Assembly: GCF_039526245.1 (NCBI RefSeq)
Contig: NZ_BAAAIV010000012.1
Location: 372,001 to 436,000, forward strand
Reading direction: 5' to 3'
DNA from: Arthrobacter_H rhombi
GTDB taxonomy: Bacteria; Actinomycetota; Actinomycetes; Actinomycetales; Micrococcaceae
Length of the DNA stretch: 64,000 nucleotides
Below, piece by piece: positions 25,371-34,150 of this stretch. The first letter of the stretch is position 1. Each line of letters begins with the position of its first letter. The translations under genes and the position numbers were made by a program. The notes below the pieces were generated by a model. The model saw only the letters and a list, made by a program, of their open reading frames with translations, was not told where the DNA came from and ran no database searches.

Positions 25371-26168
25371 ATGAAATGGAACCCCGCCAAATACGTGCAG
25401 TTCGCCTCCCACCGTGACCGGCCCTTCTTCGAACTGACGCAGCGGATCAACGCGGATGCTCCACGGAAGGTGGTCGACCTGGGCTGCGGACCGGGCCCAC
25501 TGACCGCCGCGCTCGCCGACCGCTGGCCTGATGCACACGTCTCGGGGCTCGACGCCTCGGCCGAGATGATCGGGAAGGCCGCCACCGACCACCAGCGCCC
25601 GAATCTGGCCTTTGCCGAATCCGACGCGACGACGTGGACGCCCGAGCCGGGAACCGATGTGCTGGTCAGCAATGCGATGTTGCAGTGGATCCCCGGACAC
25701 CGGGAGCTGATGGCCGGGTGGCTCGACGAACTGGAACCTGGAGCTTGGTTCGCGGCCCAGGTGCCCGGTAACTTCGGGGCCCCCTCACATGCGCTCATGC
25801 GGGACCTTGCGGCTCGCCCGCACTGGGAATCCCGCCTCAAGGGACTGACCCTGCGCAAGGACGCCACCGCCGAACCGGAGACGTACCTTCGACTGCTGCT
25901 GGACTACGGGTTCGAAGCCGACGTGTGGGAGACGACGTACTCCCAGATCCTGCGCGGTGAGGACCCGGTGTTGGAGTGGGTGCGTGGCACCGCCCTGCGC
26001 CCGATCCTGTCGGTGTTGGGGGAGCAGGATGCGCAGGAGTTCGAGGCCGAGTACGCCGACCTCGTCCGGGAGGCCTACCCGCCGTTCACCGGGCCCGAGG
26101 GGGACCAGCTGACGGTCTTCCCGTTCCGGCGGATCTTCATGGTCGGGCAGAAGACCGCCGCCCGCTGA
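25371..26168 (+). CDS. tam: Trans-aconitate 2-methyltransferase-like SAM methyltransferase
   Basis: This 265-residue class I methyltransferase is close to Tam of E. coli, which methylates trans-aconitate, an inhibitor of aconitase. The SAM loop is VVDLGCGPGPLTAAL near residue 37, then VSGLDASAEMI, and the acidic segment FAESDATTW. Family hallmarks NAMLQWIPGH and the C-terminal PFRRIFMVG are present. Length is normal. It stands alone under its own leaderless promoter. The substrate is assigned by resemblance only. Confidence 0.87.
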   Translation: MKWNPAKYVQFASHRDRPFFELTQRINADAPRKVVDLGCGPGPLTAALADRWPDAHVSGLDASAEMIGKAATDHQRPNLAFAESDATTWTPEPGTDVLVSNAMLQWIPGHRELMAGWLDELEPGAWFAAQVPGNFGAPSHALMRDLAARPHWESRLKGLTLRKDATAEPETYLRLLLDYGFEADVWETTYSQILRGEDPVLEWVRGTALRPILSVLGEQDAQEFEAEYADLVREAYPPFTGPEGDQLTVFPFRRIFMVGQKTAAR

Positions 26169-26258
26169 CCCCGCAGGGTGGCCTGCTGCTCTTCTCTTCG
26201 CCCGGGGTCGGTGGTAAAGCGGGAGATAGGGACCGACCAGGAGCACCAGGAGCACGCC

Positions 26259-26462
26259 GTGGAACACATCCTTCCCGCCACCTACCAGAAGTATCTCGAC
26301 GCCGCACCGGAGCGGCAGATCGGCACGTTGCGACCTGTCCTGCTCGAATCCGCTGCCGAGGGGGATACCGGGGTGGTGGTGCGCTTCATGGGGACCGAGG
26401 TCCAGGCCATGACCTCCGAGAAGGTGCCCTTCGGCGAAATACGCGAAGAACACATGGAGTAG
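26259..26462 (+). CDS. Small hypothetical protein
   Basis: This encodes 67 residues from GTG 26259, preceded by CCAGGAGC as ribosome site. The protein begins VEHILPATYQKYLDAAPERQ and is acidic, with no membrane segment and no recognised domain. The ATG at 26178 in the same frame lies in less protein-like sequence just after tam. It could be coupled in transcription to tam. Confidence is moderate because of its size. Confidence 0.55.
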   Translation: MEHILPATYQKYLDAAPERQIGTLRPVLLESAAEGDTGVVVRFMGTEVQAMTSEKVPFGEIREEHME

Positions 26463-26486
26463 GCGGGGCTCCGGCGACCGCCGGGG

Positions 26487-27158
26487 TCACCAGCCGCGCT
26501 CCCGCCATTCCGCCAGGTGCGGGCGCTCGGCGCCCAGGGTGGTGCCGTCCCCATGGCCGGGGTGGACCAGCGTGTCATCCGGGTAGGGCTCGAAGAGCCG
26601 GTTCACGACGTCGTCGTACAGGGAAGTGAAGCGTTCCGGGTCCTTCTCCGTGTTGCCGACGCCCCCGGGGAAGAGGCTGTCACCACTGAAGATGTGGGTG
26701 GGGCCCGCCGGGTCCCGGTAGACGTAGGCGATCGAACCCGGGGTATGACCGCGCAGGTGGACTGCGGTGAGGTCGAATCCCTCGAAGTTCCCGACGTCTC
26801 CGTGGTCCAGCGTCACGTCGATCTCGACGGCCACCTGATCGCGGATCCCTGCGGCGTCGGCAGTGCCGGCCGCAGTGCGCACCCCGGTCTCCTCGGCAAG
26901 TTCCCTCAGCGCCCGGATGTGGTCCCAGTGCTGGTGGGTGGTGGCGATCAACGCCAGCTTCGGCTTGACGGGGGCATCGTCCGCAGCCTCGGCGAGCAGG
27001 CGGCGCAACGCCGGGGCGTCATCTGCCGCGTCGATGAGGACCTGCGCCCCGGTCTGCTTGTGGGTGATCAGATACGCGTTGTTGGCCATGGTCGACACCG
27101 AGACGCTGCGGATCGTGACATCGGCGAGGTCGTGCAGCAAGGAATCCTGTGTATTCAT
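26487..27158 (-). CDS. MBL-fold metallo-hydrolase (glyoxalase II-like)
   Basis: This 223-residue metallo-beta-lactamase-fold enzyme is of the glyoxalase II-like type that hydrolyses thioesters such as lactoyl-thiols. The metal motif is ATTHQHWDHIRAL, with further ligands in LRGHTPGSIAY and FSGDSLFPGG and the last histidine in VHPGHGDGTTLG. ATG 27158 (MNTQDSLLHD) lies 6 bases after TAGGCT; the ATG two codons earlier would touch that element. In mycothiol-using Actinobacteria the natural thiol may be mycothiol, but this is inference. Confidence 0.88.
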   Translation of the reverse strand: MNTQDSLLHDLADVTIRSVSVSTMANNAYLITHKQTGAQVLIDAADDAPALRRLLAEAADDAPVKPKLALIATTHQHWDHIRALRELAEETGVRTAAGTADAAGIRDQVAVEIDVTLDHGDVGNFEGFDLTAVHLRGHTPGSIAYVYRDPAGPTHIFSGDSLFPGGVGNTEKDPERFTSLYDDVVNRLFEPYPDDTLVHPGHGDGTTLGAERPHLAEWRERGW

Positions 27159-27164
27159 GTGCAT

Positions 27165-27170
27165 AGCCTA
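27165..27170 (-). promoter_or_regulatory. -10 element for the leaderless MBL-fold hydrolase gene
   Basis: TAGGCT on the minus strand, 6 bases, then ATG 27158. Confidence 0.55.
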
Positions 27171-27263
27171 GACGCGCCCCTCGGACGCCGGCAGGCGTGG
27201 CCCGGGTACCGTGAAGTCACCACACCCGCGACCGCACCGGCCCGATCACTTCCAGGAGCTCCC

Positions 27264-27644
27264 GTGAACGATGACGACGTATTGTCCTTTGTCTCCATTC
27301 GTCAGGACACCGCGGCCCACCCGTACGAGCAGATCCGCCAGCAGGTCCTTGATGCGATCGCCGCGGGGCGTCTGGTCCCCGGAGCCCGGCTGACCTCCGT
27401 CCGGGCGCTCGCCGGACGGCTCGGCGTGGCAGTGAACACGGTGGCGAGGTCCTACCGCGAACTGGAACAGGCGGGGGCCGTCGAGACGCGGGGTCGCCAT
27501 GGGACGGTGGTGTTGGCCACCGGCTCCGAGGCGGACAGGAGGCTGGCCGCCGCTGCGAACGACCTGGTGCAGCAGGCGGTCCAATGGGGTGTTGACGAGG
27601 GACGGACCCTGGAATTCGTCAGGGCAGCCTTCCGCGGGCAGTGA
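27264..27644 (+). CDS. GntR family transcriptional regulator (YtrA-type)
   Basis: This 126-residue protein has an N-terminal winged helix of the GntR family: PYEQIRQQVLDAIAAGRLVPG, then TSVRALAGRLGVAVNTVARS. The effector part is very short, as in the YtrA subgroup. Such regulators usually sit next to an ABC transporter operon they control, but none is adjacent here. GTG 27264 follows CCAGGAG, a normal ribosome site, so this gene is not leaderless. Target genes are unknown. Confidence 0.87.
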   Translation: MNDDDVLSFVSIRQDTAAHPYEQIRQQVLDAIAAGRLVPGARLTSVRALAGRLGVAVNTVARSYRELEQAGAVETRGRHGTVVLATGSEADRRLAAAANDLVQQAVQWGVDEGRTLEFVRAAFRGQ

Positions 27645-27690
27645 ACACCGGGTAGCCACGGGCCCGGAACGACGGGCCGCGACACGTCGT

Positions 27691-27706
27691 TAGAACGTGT
27701 GTTCGA
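27691..27706. promoter_or_regulatory. LexA-binding SOS box upstream of uvrA
   Basis: GAAC-GTGT-GTTC at 27693-27704 within TAGAACGTGTGTTCGA is a perfect core of the Gram-positive/actinobacterial LexA site. It sits about 15 bases before the uvrA -10, so bound LexA would block the -35 region. Confidence 0.85.
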
Positions 27707-27719
27707 ATGGGATTTCGAC

Positions 27720-27725
27720 TACCAT
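27720..27725 (+). promoter_or_regulatory. -10 element for leaderless uvrA
   Basis: TACCAT, 6 bases, then GTG 27732. Confidence 0.55.
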
Positions 27726-27731
27726 CAACAC

Positions 27732-30635
27732 GTGGCTATTACCCCCAGCGCTCCAGAAGCAGATACCGACCCGTCGGCCGTGCGCGCCCACGACCAGTCC
27801 CGCCTTGTGGTGAAGGGGGCCCGCGAGCACAACCTGCGCAACGTGGACCTCGACCTGCCCCGCGATGCGATGATCGTCTTCACCGGCCTGTCCGGGTCGG
27901 GGAAGTCCTCGTTGGCGTTCGACACCATCTTCGCCGAGGGCCAGCGCCGGTACGTCGAATCGCTCTCCGCCTATGCCCGGCAGTTCCTGGGCCAGGTCGA
28001 CAAGCCGGATGTCGATTTCATCGAGGGCCTCTCGCCAGCGGTGTCGATCGACCAGAAGTCGACGTCGAAGAACCCGCGCTCCACTGTCGGTACGATCACC
28101 GAGATCTACGACTACATGCGTTTGCTGTGGGCCCGCGTCGGCCGCCCCTATTGCCCGGTCTGCGGCGAGGCAGTGACCCGCCAGACGCCCCAGGCGATTG
28201 TCGACCAGCTGCTGGAGCTCGAGGACGGCACCCGCTTCCAGGTCCTCGCCCCGGTCGTCCGCGGACGTAAGGGCGAATTCGTCGACCTGTTCAAGGAACT
28301 GGCCGTCAAGGGCTACGCCCGTGCCCGGGTCGATGGGGAAACCATCCAGCTCAGCGATCCGCCCAAGCTCGGCAAGCAGTACAAGCACACCATCGAGGTC
28401 GTCATCGACCGCCTGGTCGCCAAGGACGGCATCCGCCAACGCCTCACGGACTCCATCGAAACCGCCCTCGGGCTGGCCGACGGCCGCGTGCTGGCCGACT
28501 TCGTGGATTTGCCGGCGGATGACGAGGCGCGGGTCCGTGCCTTCTCCGAGCACCTGGCCTGCCCGAATGAGCATCCGTTGGCCATCGACGAGATCGAACC
28601 ACGCTCGTTCTCGTTCAACAACCCGTTCGGCGCCTGCCCCGCCTGCACCGGCATCGGCACGCGGCTCGAGGTCGACGAGGAACTCGTCGTCCCGGACCCC
28701 TCCAAGTCGCTGTCCGAAGGGGCCATCGCCCCCTGGTCCTTGGGCACCGCCACCACCGAGTACTGGAACCGGCTGCTGGCCGGGCTCGCCAAGGACCTGA
28801 AGTTCGATCTCGAGACCCCGTGGCGCAAGCTCACGGACAAGCAGCGCGAGGCGATCCTCAACGGCAAGGACCACAAGGTCGTCGTCCAATACCGCAACCG
28901 CTTCGGCCGTGAACGCAAGTACAGCACCGGCTTCGAAGGCGTCATCCAGTACATCCACCGCAAGCACGAGGAGACCGAGTCCGACCACGCGCGCGACCGG
29001 TACGAAGAGTACATGCGGCAGATCCCGTGCCCCGAGTGCAACGGTGCCCGTTTGAACCCCGCATCGCTGTCCGTGCTCATCAACGGCAAGTCCATTGCCG
29101 AGGTATCTGCCCTGCCCATGCGGGACTGCTCCGAGTTCCTCAACGGACTGGTCCTGACGGGCCGTGAGAAGCAGATCGCCCACCAGGTCCTCATCGAGAT
29201 CCAGGCGCGACTTCGCTTCCTGCTCGACGTCGGCCTCGAGTACCTGAACCTGGAGCGCGCCGCGGGAACCCTGTCCGGCGGGGAGGCCCAGCGGATCCGC
29301 CTGGCGACCCAGATCGGTTCCGGACTCGTCGGAGTCCTGTACGTTCTGGACGAACCCTCCATCGGGCTGCACCAACGCGACAACCGGCGGCTCATCGAGA
29401 CCCTCAACCGGTTGCGCGACCTGGGCAACACCCTGATCGTCGTCGAGCACGATGAGGACACCATCCACCAGGCAGACTGGATCGTGGACATCGGCCCCGG
29501 CGCCGGCGAGCACGGCGGTTCCGTGGTGCACTCCGGTTCCCTGGAGGGGCTGCTGGCCAACACCGAATCGCTGACCGGCGACTACCTCTCGGGCCGGAAG
29601 AAGATCGAACTGCCCGCCAAGCGGCGCAAGGTGGACCGCAAGCGCCAGGTCACCGTGGTCGGCGCCCGCGAGAACAACCTGGAGGACCTGACGGTGAAGT
29701 TCCCGTTGGGCGTCTTCACCGCGGTCACCGGTGTCAGCGGCTCGGGCAAATCCACCCTGGTCAACGACATCCTCTACAAGGTGATGGCCAACAAGCTCAA
29801 CGGAGCCAAGCAGGTGGCGGGACGCCACACCCGGGTCGAGGGCCTGGACCAGCTCGACAAGGTGGTCCATGTGGACCAGAGCCCGATTGGACGCACCCCG
29901 CGCTCGAACCCGGCCACCTACACCGGCGTCTTCGACCATGTGCGCAAGCTCTTTGCCGAAACAAATGAGGCCAAGGTCCGCGGCTACCTGCAGGGCAGGT
30001 TCTCCTTCAACGTCAAGGGCGGCCGGTGCGAAGCCTGCTCCGGCGACGGCACGCTGAAGATCGAGATGAACTTCCTGCCGGACGTCTACGTGCCCTGCGA
30101 GGTCTGCCACGGCGCGCGGTACAACCGCGAAACCCTCGAGGTCCACTACAAGGGCAAGAGCATCTCCGACGTGCTGAACATGCCGATCGAGGAGGCCGCC
30201 GAGTTCTTCGCCGCGTTCACCCCGATCGCCCGGCACCTGAACACGCTGGTCGACGTCGGCCTGGGCTACGTCCGGCTCGGACAACCGGCCACGACGCTCT
30301 CCGGTGGCGAGGCGCAGCGCGTGAAGTTGGCCTCCGAGCTGCAAAAGCGCTCCAACGGGCGCAGCATCTACGTGCTCGACGAGCCCACCACGGGCCTGCA
30401 CTTCGAGGACATCCGCAAGCTGTTGCTGGTCCTGCAGGGACTGGTGGACAAGGGCAACACGGTCATCACCATCGAACACAACCTCGATGTCATCAAGAGC
30501 GCCGACTGGCTGATCGACCTGGGCCCCGAGGGCGGCTCCGGCGGCGGACAGGTCATCGCCTCCGGAACCCCGGAGCAGGTCGCCAAGATCGAAGCCAGCC
30601 ACACCGGCGGCTTCCTCGCCGAGGTGCTGGACTGA
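27732..30635 (+). CDS. uvrA: UvrABC excinuclease subunit A
   Basis: This 967-residue ABC-type damage sensor scans DNA and loads UvrB. The first ATPase half has FTGLSGSGKSSLAFDT, a cysteine cluster from CPVCGEAV, and LSGGEAQRIRLATQIGSG. The second half has GVSGSGKSTLVND, the zinc finger CEACSGDG to CEVCHGARYN, and LSGGEAQRVKLASEL. All catalytic motifs are intact. GTG 27732 is set by the TACCAT-N6 spacing; the ATG-like frame start at 27699 would overlap the SOS box. DNA-damage induction through LexA is expected from that box. Confidence 0.97.
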   Translation: MAITPSAPEADTDPSAVRAHDQSRLVVKGAREHNLRNVDLDLPRDAMIVFTGLSGSGKSSLAFDTIFAEGQRRYVESLSAYARQFLGQVDKPDVDFIEGLSPAVSIDQKSTSKNPRSTVGTITEIYDYMRLLWARVGRPYCPVCGEAVTRQTPQAIVDQLLELEDGTRFQVLAPVVRGRKGEFVDLFKELAVKGYARARVDGETIQLSDPPKLGKQYKHTIEVVIDRLVAKDGIRQRLTDSIETALGLADGRVLADFVDLPADDEARVRAFSEHLACPNEHPLAIDEIEPRSFSFNNPFGACPACTGIGTRLEVDEELVVPDPSKSLSEGAIAPWSLGTATTEYWNRLLAGLAKDLKFDLETPWRKLTDKQREAILNGKDHKVVVQYRNRFGRERKYSTGFEGVIQYIHRKHEETESDHARDRYEEYMRQIPCPECNGARLNPASLSVLINGKSIAEVSALPMRDCSEFLNGLVLTGREKQIAHQVLIEIQARLRFLLDVGLEYLNLERAAGTLSGGEAQRIRLATQIGSGLVGVLYVLDEPSIGLHQRDNRRLIETLNRLRDLGNTLIVVEHDEDTIHQADWIVDIGPGAGEHGGSVVHSGSLEGLLANTESLTGDYLSGRKKIELPAKRRKVDRKRQVTVVGARENNLEDLTVKFPLGVFTAVTGVSGSGKSTLVNDILYKVMANKLNGAKQVAGRHTRVEGLDQLDKVVHVDQSPIGRTPRSNPATYTGVFDHVRKLFAETNEAKVRGYLQGRFSFNVKGGRCEACSGDGTLKIEMNFLPDVYVPCEVCHGARYNRETLEVHYKGKSISDVLNMPIEEAAEFFAAFTPIARHLNTLVDVGLGYVRLGQPATTLSGGEAQRVKLASELQKRSNGRSIYVLDEPTTGLHFEDIRKLLLVLQGLVDKGNTVITIEHNLDVIKSADWLIDLGPEGGSGGGQVIASGTPEQVAKIEASHTGGFLAEVLD

Positions 30636-30667
30636 CCATGTCGCGCTGATCGGGACGGCGGTCGTGA

Positions 30668-30689
30668 CGCCACGGAGTATTCCGTGGCG
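30668..30689 (+). terminator. Hairpin between uvrA and the HAD phosphatase gene
   Basis: A perfect 9-bp stem (30668-30676 with 30681-30689) closes on GTAT. There is no T-tract, so termination is uncertain. Confidence 0.4.
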
Positions 30690-30738
30690 GGCATGGCTGC
30701 CGTCCCGGCCCGGTGGTTCGTGCAACAATATTGCGGTG

Positions 30739-31446
30739 ATGATTCCTGCCCGCGCCGTACTCCTGGACCTCGATGGCACCCTGGTCGACCCGGCAGGCGG
30801 CATCACCGGAGGCATCCTGCACGCCCTGCTGGCCAACGGCATTGCCCATCCCGGCGAGGAGCACCTGGCCTCGCTCGTGGGACCCCCACTGGCCAGCGGC
30901 CTGATGACCATTCCCGGCATGACCGAGGCACTGCTGCCGCAGGTCATCGCCGACTACCGCGAACAGTATGCCGCCCATGGCATGGCCGCCAGCCGCGTCT
31001 ACCCGGGCATCGAGGACCTCCTCGCCACCCTGCGTGCCGACGGACGCATCCTGGCCGTCGCCACCTCCAAACCCGAGCCGTTGGCACGTCAGCTGCTGGC
31101 AGCCAAGGGACTCGACGGATACTTCGACACCATCCACGGTTCGGCACCCGACGAGGTCTCGGCACCCACTCGGACCAGCGGCAAACCACACATCGTCGCC
31201 GCCGCGCTGGAAGCCACCGGACAGGGCCCGGAAGCGACCATCATGGTGGGGGACCGGCTCCACGACATCGAGGGAGCGCGCGCCAACGGTCTGGCCGCCG
31301 TCGGCGTCTCCTGGGGCTTCGCCGCCGCCGGTGAGCTGGAAGCGGCAGGGGCTGTCGCCGTCGTGCACTCCGCGGACGAACTGGGCCGGCTGCTCGGTGC
31401 CGGCGAGACGGCAACCAACGAATCCCCGCGGGCTGGAACCGCATAG
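30739..31446 (+). CDS. HAD-superfamily phosphatase, phosphoglycolate phosphatase-like
   Basis: This 235-residue haloacid-dehalogenase-fold hydrolase has motif I LLDLDGTLVD with the nucleophile aspartate, motif II ATSKPEP, and motif IV MVGDRLHDIEGARANG. The small cap domain places it with Gph/PpaX-type enzymes that dephosphorylate phosphoglycolate or pyrophosphate. ATG 30739 lies 7 bases after CAATAT, a weak leaderless promoter. The stop is followed at once by the plsC start, so the two share a transcript. The true substrate is not predictable. Confidence 0.88.
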   Translation: MIPARAVLLDLDGTLVDPAGGITGGILHALLANGIAHPGEEHLASLVGPPLASGLMTIPGMTEALLPQVIADYREQYAAHGMAASRVYPGIEDLLATLRADGRILAVATSKPEPLARQLLAAKGLDGYFDTIHGSAPDEVSAPTRTSGKPHIVAAALEATGQGPEATIMVGDRLHDIEGARANGLAAVGVSWGFAAAGELEAAGAVAVVHSADELGRLLGAGETATNESPRAGTA

Positions 31447-32115
31447 ATGGGCCTGTTCGAAGGGGTCCGCGCCGGTTTCCGCGGAACGATCCACACGCTG
31501 TGCCGTCCCACCATCACCGGGTTGGAGAACGTCCCAACCGACGGGCCGTTCATCATTGCCTCGAACCACCTCTCGTTCCTGGACAGCATCATCATCCAGG
31601 CCATCTGCCCGCGCCCCGTCGCGTTCTTCGCGAAGGCCGAATACTTCACCACCCCCGGCCTCAAGGGCCGCGCGATGAAGGCCTTCTTCGAATCGGTCGG
31701 TTCCATCCCCGTCGAGCGCGGGGAGCAGGCCGCCAGCGTGGCCGCCCTCGACGCACTGGTCGACCTGCTGGAGGACGGCCAGGGGGTCGGGATCTACCCG
31801 GAGGGCACCCGGTCCCGCGATGGGCGGCTGTACCGTGGCCGGACCGGCGTGGGCTGGCTGGCGCTGTCCACCGGTGCGCCCGTGGTTCCGGTGGGGCTGG
31901 TCGGCACGGAGAAGCTGCAGCCGGCCGGCAGCAACCGGATCACCCCGCGCAAATTCACGCTCACCGTGGGGGAGCCGCTGCAGTTCGACCACGTCGGGCG
32001 CAAGCACCCGTTGCCGCAGCGCCGCCAGGCCACCGACGCCATCGTGGACGCCATCGCGGAGATCACCGGGCAGGAACGGTCCGGCAACTACAACCAGTCG
32101 CCGTCCGCGGAGTAG
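31447..32115 (+). CDS. plsC: 1-acyl-sn-glycerol-3-phosphate acyltransferase
   Basis: This 222-residue PlsC-family enzyme adds the second acyl chain to lysophosphatidic acid at the membrane during phospholipid synthesis. The catalytic motif is ASNHLSFLDS (H-x4-D), with substrate-binding IYPEGTRSRDG near residue 118 and GAPVVPVGLVG after it. The ATG follows the phosphatase TAG directly. Its own TAG supplies the first bases of the uvrC -10 element. Several plsC homologues usually exist per actinobacterial genome, so the exact acyl acceptor may differ. Confidence 0.9.
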   Translation: MGLFEGVRAGFRGTIHTLCRPTITGLENVPTDGPFIIASNHLSFLDSIIIQAICPRPVAFFAKAEYFTTPGLKGRAMKAFFESVGSIPVERGEQAASVAALDALVDLLEDGQGVGIYPEGTRSRDGRLYRGRTGVGWLALSTGAPVVPVGLVGTEKLQPAGSNRITPRKFTLTVGEPLQFDHVGRKHPLPQRRQATDAIVDAIAEITGQERSGNYNQSPSAE

Positions 32116-32118
32116 CGT
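32113..32118 (+). promoter_or_regulatory. -10 element for leaderless uvrC, overlapping the plsC stop
   Basis: TAGCGT, 6 bases, then ATG 32125. The first three bases are the plsC stop codon. Confidence 0.55.
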
Positions 32119-32124
32119 TGGGGC

Positions 32125-34113
32125 ATGGCCGATCCCACCACCTATCGCCCGCGGACCGGTGAAATACCCACCAGTCCCGGCGTCTACCGTTTCCGCGACC
32201 CACAGGCCCGCGTCATCTATGTCGGCAAGGCCAAGAACCTCCGCTCGCGGCTGAACTCCTACTTCGCCAACCCGGCCACGCTGGCCGCCAAGACCCACAC
32301 GATGGTGCATACCGCAGCCAGCGTCGAATGGACCGTCGTCGGCAGCGAACTCGAGGCCCTGCAGCTCGAGTACACGTGGATCAAGGAATACGCCCCGCGG
32401 TTCAACATCATGTTCCGCGACGACAAGTCCTACCCCTACCTGGCGGTCACGCTGGGTGAGAAGTACCCCCGGGCCCAGGTCATGCGGGGGGACCGCCGCA
32501 AGGACGTGAAGTACTTCGGGCCGTTCTACCCGGCCAAGGCGATCCGCGAAACCCTGGACACGCTGCTGCGCGTCTTCCCCGTGCGGACGTGCAGCTCCGG
32601 GATCTTCCGCCGCGCCCAGCAGTCCGGACGCCCCTGCCTGCTCGGCTATATCGACAAGTGCTCCGCCCCGTGCGTGGGACGCATCACTCCCGAGGACCAC
32701 CGCAAGCTCGCCGACGAACTCTGCCAGTTCATGGGAGGCGAGGGAACCCGGTTCATCCGCGACCTCGAGGGCCAGATGAAGGCCGCCGTCGCCGAACTCG
32801 ACTACGAGCAGGCCGCCCGGCTGCGCGACGACATCGCCGCCCTGCGTCGCGTCTTCGAACGCAACGCCGTGGTGCTCTCGGAGGACACCGAAGCGGACAT
32901 CTTCGCCGTCGCCGAGGACGACCTCGAGGCAGCGGTCCAGGTCTTCCACGTGCGCAACGGACGCATCCGCGGCCAACGCGGCTGGGTCGTGGAAAAAGTC
33001 GAGGAAACCAGCGGTCCGGAATTCATCGAGCACCTGCTGCAGCAGGTCTACGGGGAGAACTCCGGCGGAGACCGGATCCCGCGCGAGGTCCTGGTCCCCG
33101 TGGAGCCCGAAAACCCGGAGGAGCTGGGCATCTGGCTGCGCGGGTTGCGTGGGGCAGCGGTGAACCTGCGCGTGCCCCAACGCGGCGAAAAAGCCGCCCT
33201 CATGGGCACCGTGAAAGACAACGCCGAACAGTCGCTGCGCCTGCACAAGTCACGCCGTGCCGCCGACATCACCACGCGTAGCGCCGCCCTGCAGGAGCTG
33301 CAGGAGGCCCTGGGCCTGCCGGTGCCGCTGATGCGCATCGAGTGCTACGACATCTCCCACGTGCAGGGCACCAACGTGGTCGCCTCCATGGTGGTCGTCG
33401 AGGACGGGCTGCCCAAGAAGTCCGACTACCGCAAGTTCTCCATCACCGGTGAGGCAGCCCGGGATGACACGGCCTCGATGTATGACGTGATCACCCGCCG
33501 TTTCCGCCACTACCTCGACGACCAGGCGGCCATGGCCCCGGTCATCAGCGGCGAGATCAGCATCGATGAGACCGGGGAAAAGGCCCCGCCGCGCAAGTTC
33601 GCCTATCCGCCCTCGCTCGTCGTCGTCGACGGCGGGCCACCCCAGGTCGCCGCCGCCGTGCAGGCGCTGACCGACCTGGGCATCGACGATGTCTATGTCG
33701 CCGGGCTGGCCAAGCGGCTCGAGGAACTCTGGCTGCCCGAGGACCCGTTCCCGGTCGTGCTGCCGCGTGCCTCCCACGGGCTGTACCTGCTCCAGCGCAT
33801 CCGCGACGAGGCCCACCGCTTTGCCATCACCTTCCATCGGCAGAAGCGCAGCGCCGCCATGACCACCTCGTTGCTGGATGATGTTCCCGGGCTCGGTCCG
33901 GCCAAGCGCCAGGCCGTCGTGAAGCATTTCGGATCGCTCAAGCGCATGCGGGCCGCCGGCATCGAGGACTTCCAGGAAGTCGCCGGAGTGGGCCCGCGGC
34001 TGGCCGCCCACCTGGTCGAGGCCCTCGCGGCCCCTGCCACCGCGGGTGGGGAGGGGAACGACGACGGGGCGGAACCTGCGGTGAACACCGCCACCGGCGA
34101 GCTGCTGGACTGA
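32125..34113 (+). CDS. uvrC: UvrABC excinuclease subunit C
   Basis: This 662-residue dual-incision nuclease of nucleotide excision repair has a GIY-YIG domain first (SPGVYRFRDPQARVIYVGKA), which makes the 3' cut. A UVR motif (LDYEQAARLRDDIAALR) near residue 225 binds UvrB. The RNase H-like domain (ECYDISHVQGTNVVASMVV, and VVDGGPPQVAAA) makes the 5' cut. The C-terminal helix-hairpin-helix pair (VPGLGPAKRQAVVKHFG) binds DNA. The gene leads into rapZ-yvcK-whiA, an order shared across Actinobacteria. Confidence 0.97.
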   Translation: MADPTTYRPRTGEIPTSPGVYRFRDPQARVIYVGKAKNLRSRLNSYFANPATLAAKTHTMVHTAASVEWTVVGSELEALQLEYTWIKEYAPRFNIMFRDDKSYPYLAVTLGEKYPRAQVMRGDRRKDVKYFGPFYPAKAIRETLDTLLRVFPVRTCSSGIFRRAQQSGRPCLLGYIDKCSAPCVGRITPEDHRKLADELCQFMGGEGTRFIRDLEGQMKAAVAELDYEQAARLRDDIAALRRVFERNAVVLSEDTEADIFAVAEDDLEAAVQVFHVRNGRIRGQRGWVVEKVEETSGPEFIEHLLQQVYGENSGGDRIPREVLVPVEPENPEELGIWLRGLRGAAVNLRVPQRGEKAALMGTVKDNAEQSLRLHKSRRAADITTRSAALQELQEALGLPVPLMRIECYDISHVQGTNVVASMVVVEDGLPKKSDYRKFSITGEAARDDTASMYDVITRRFRHYLDDQAAMAPVISGEISIDETGEKAPPRKFAYPPSLVVVDGGPPQVAAAVQALTDLGIDDVYVAGLAKRLEELWLPEDPFPVVLPRASHGLYLLQRIRDEAHRFAITFHRQKRSAAMTTSLLDDVPGLGPAKRQAVVKHFGSLKRMRAAGIEDFQEVAGVGPRLAAHLVEALAAPATAGGEGNDDGAEPAVNTATGELLD

Positions 34114-34138
34114 GGAGCGCCCCGGTCCCGATCCCGAC

Positions 34139-34144
34139 TAGACT
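34139..34144 (+). promoter_or_regulatory. -10 element for leaderless rapZ
   Basis: TAGACT, 6 bases, then ATG 34151. Confidence 0.6.
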
Positions 34145-34150
34145 GAAATC

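Noticed and set aside
27690..33246. Very long minus-strand open frames (over 1000 and about 900 codons) opposite uvrA, plsC and uvrC
   Set aside because: They are mirror frames of high-GC coding sequence with no recognisable domains, while the plus strand encodes complete UvrA, PlsC and UvrC.
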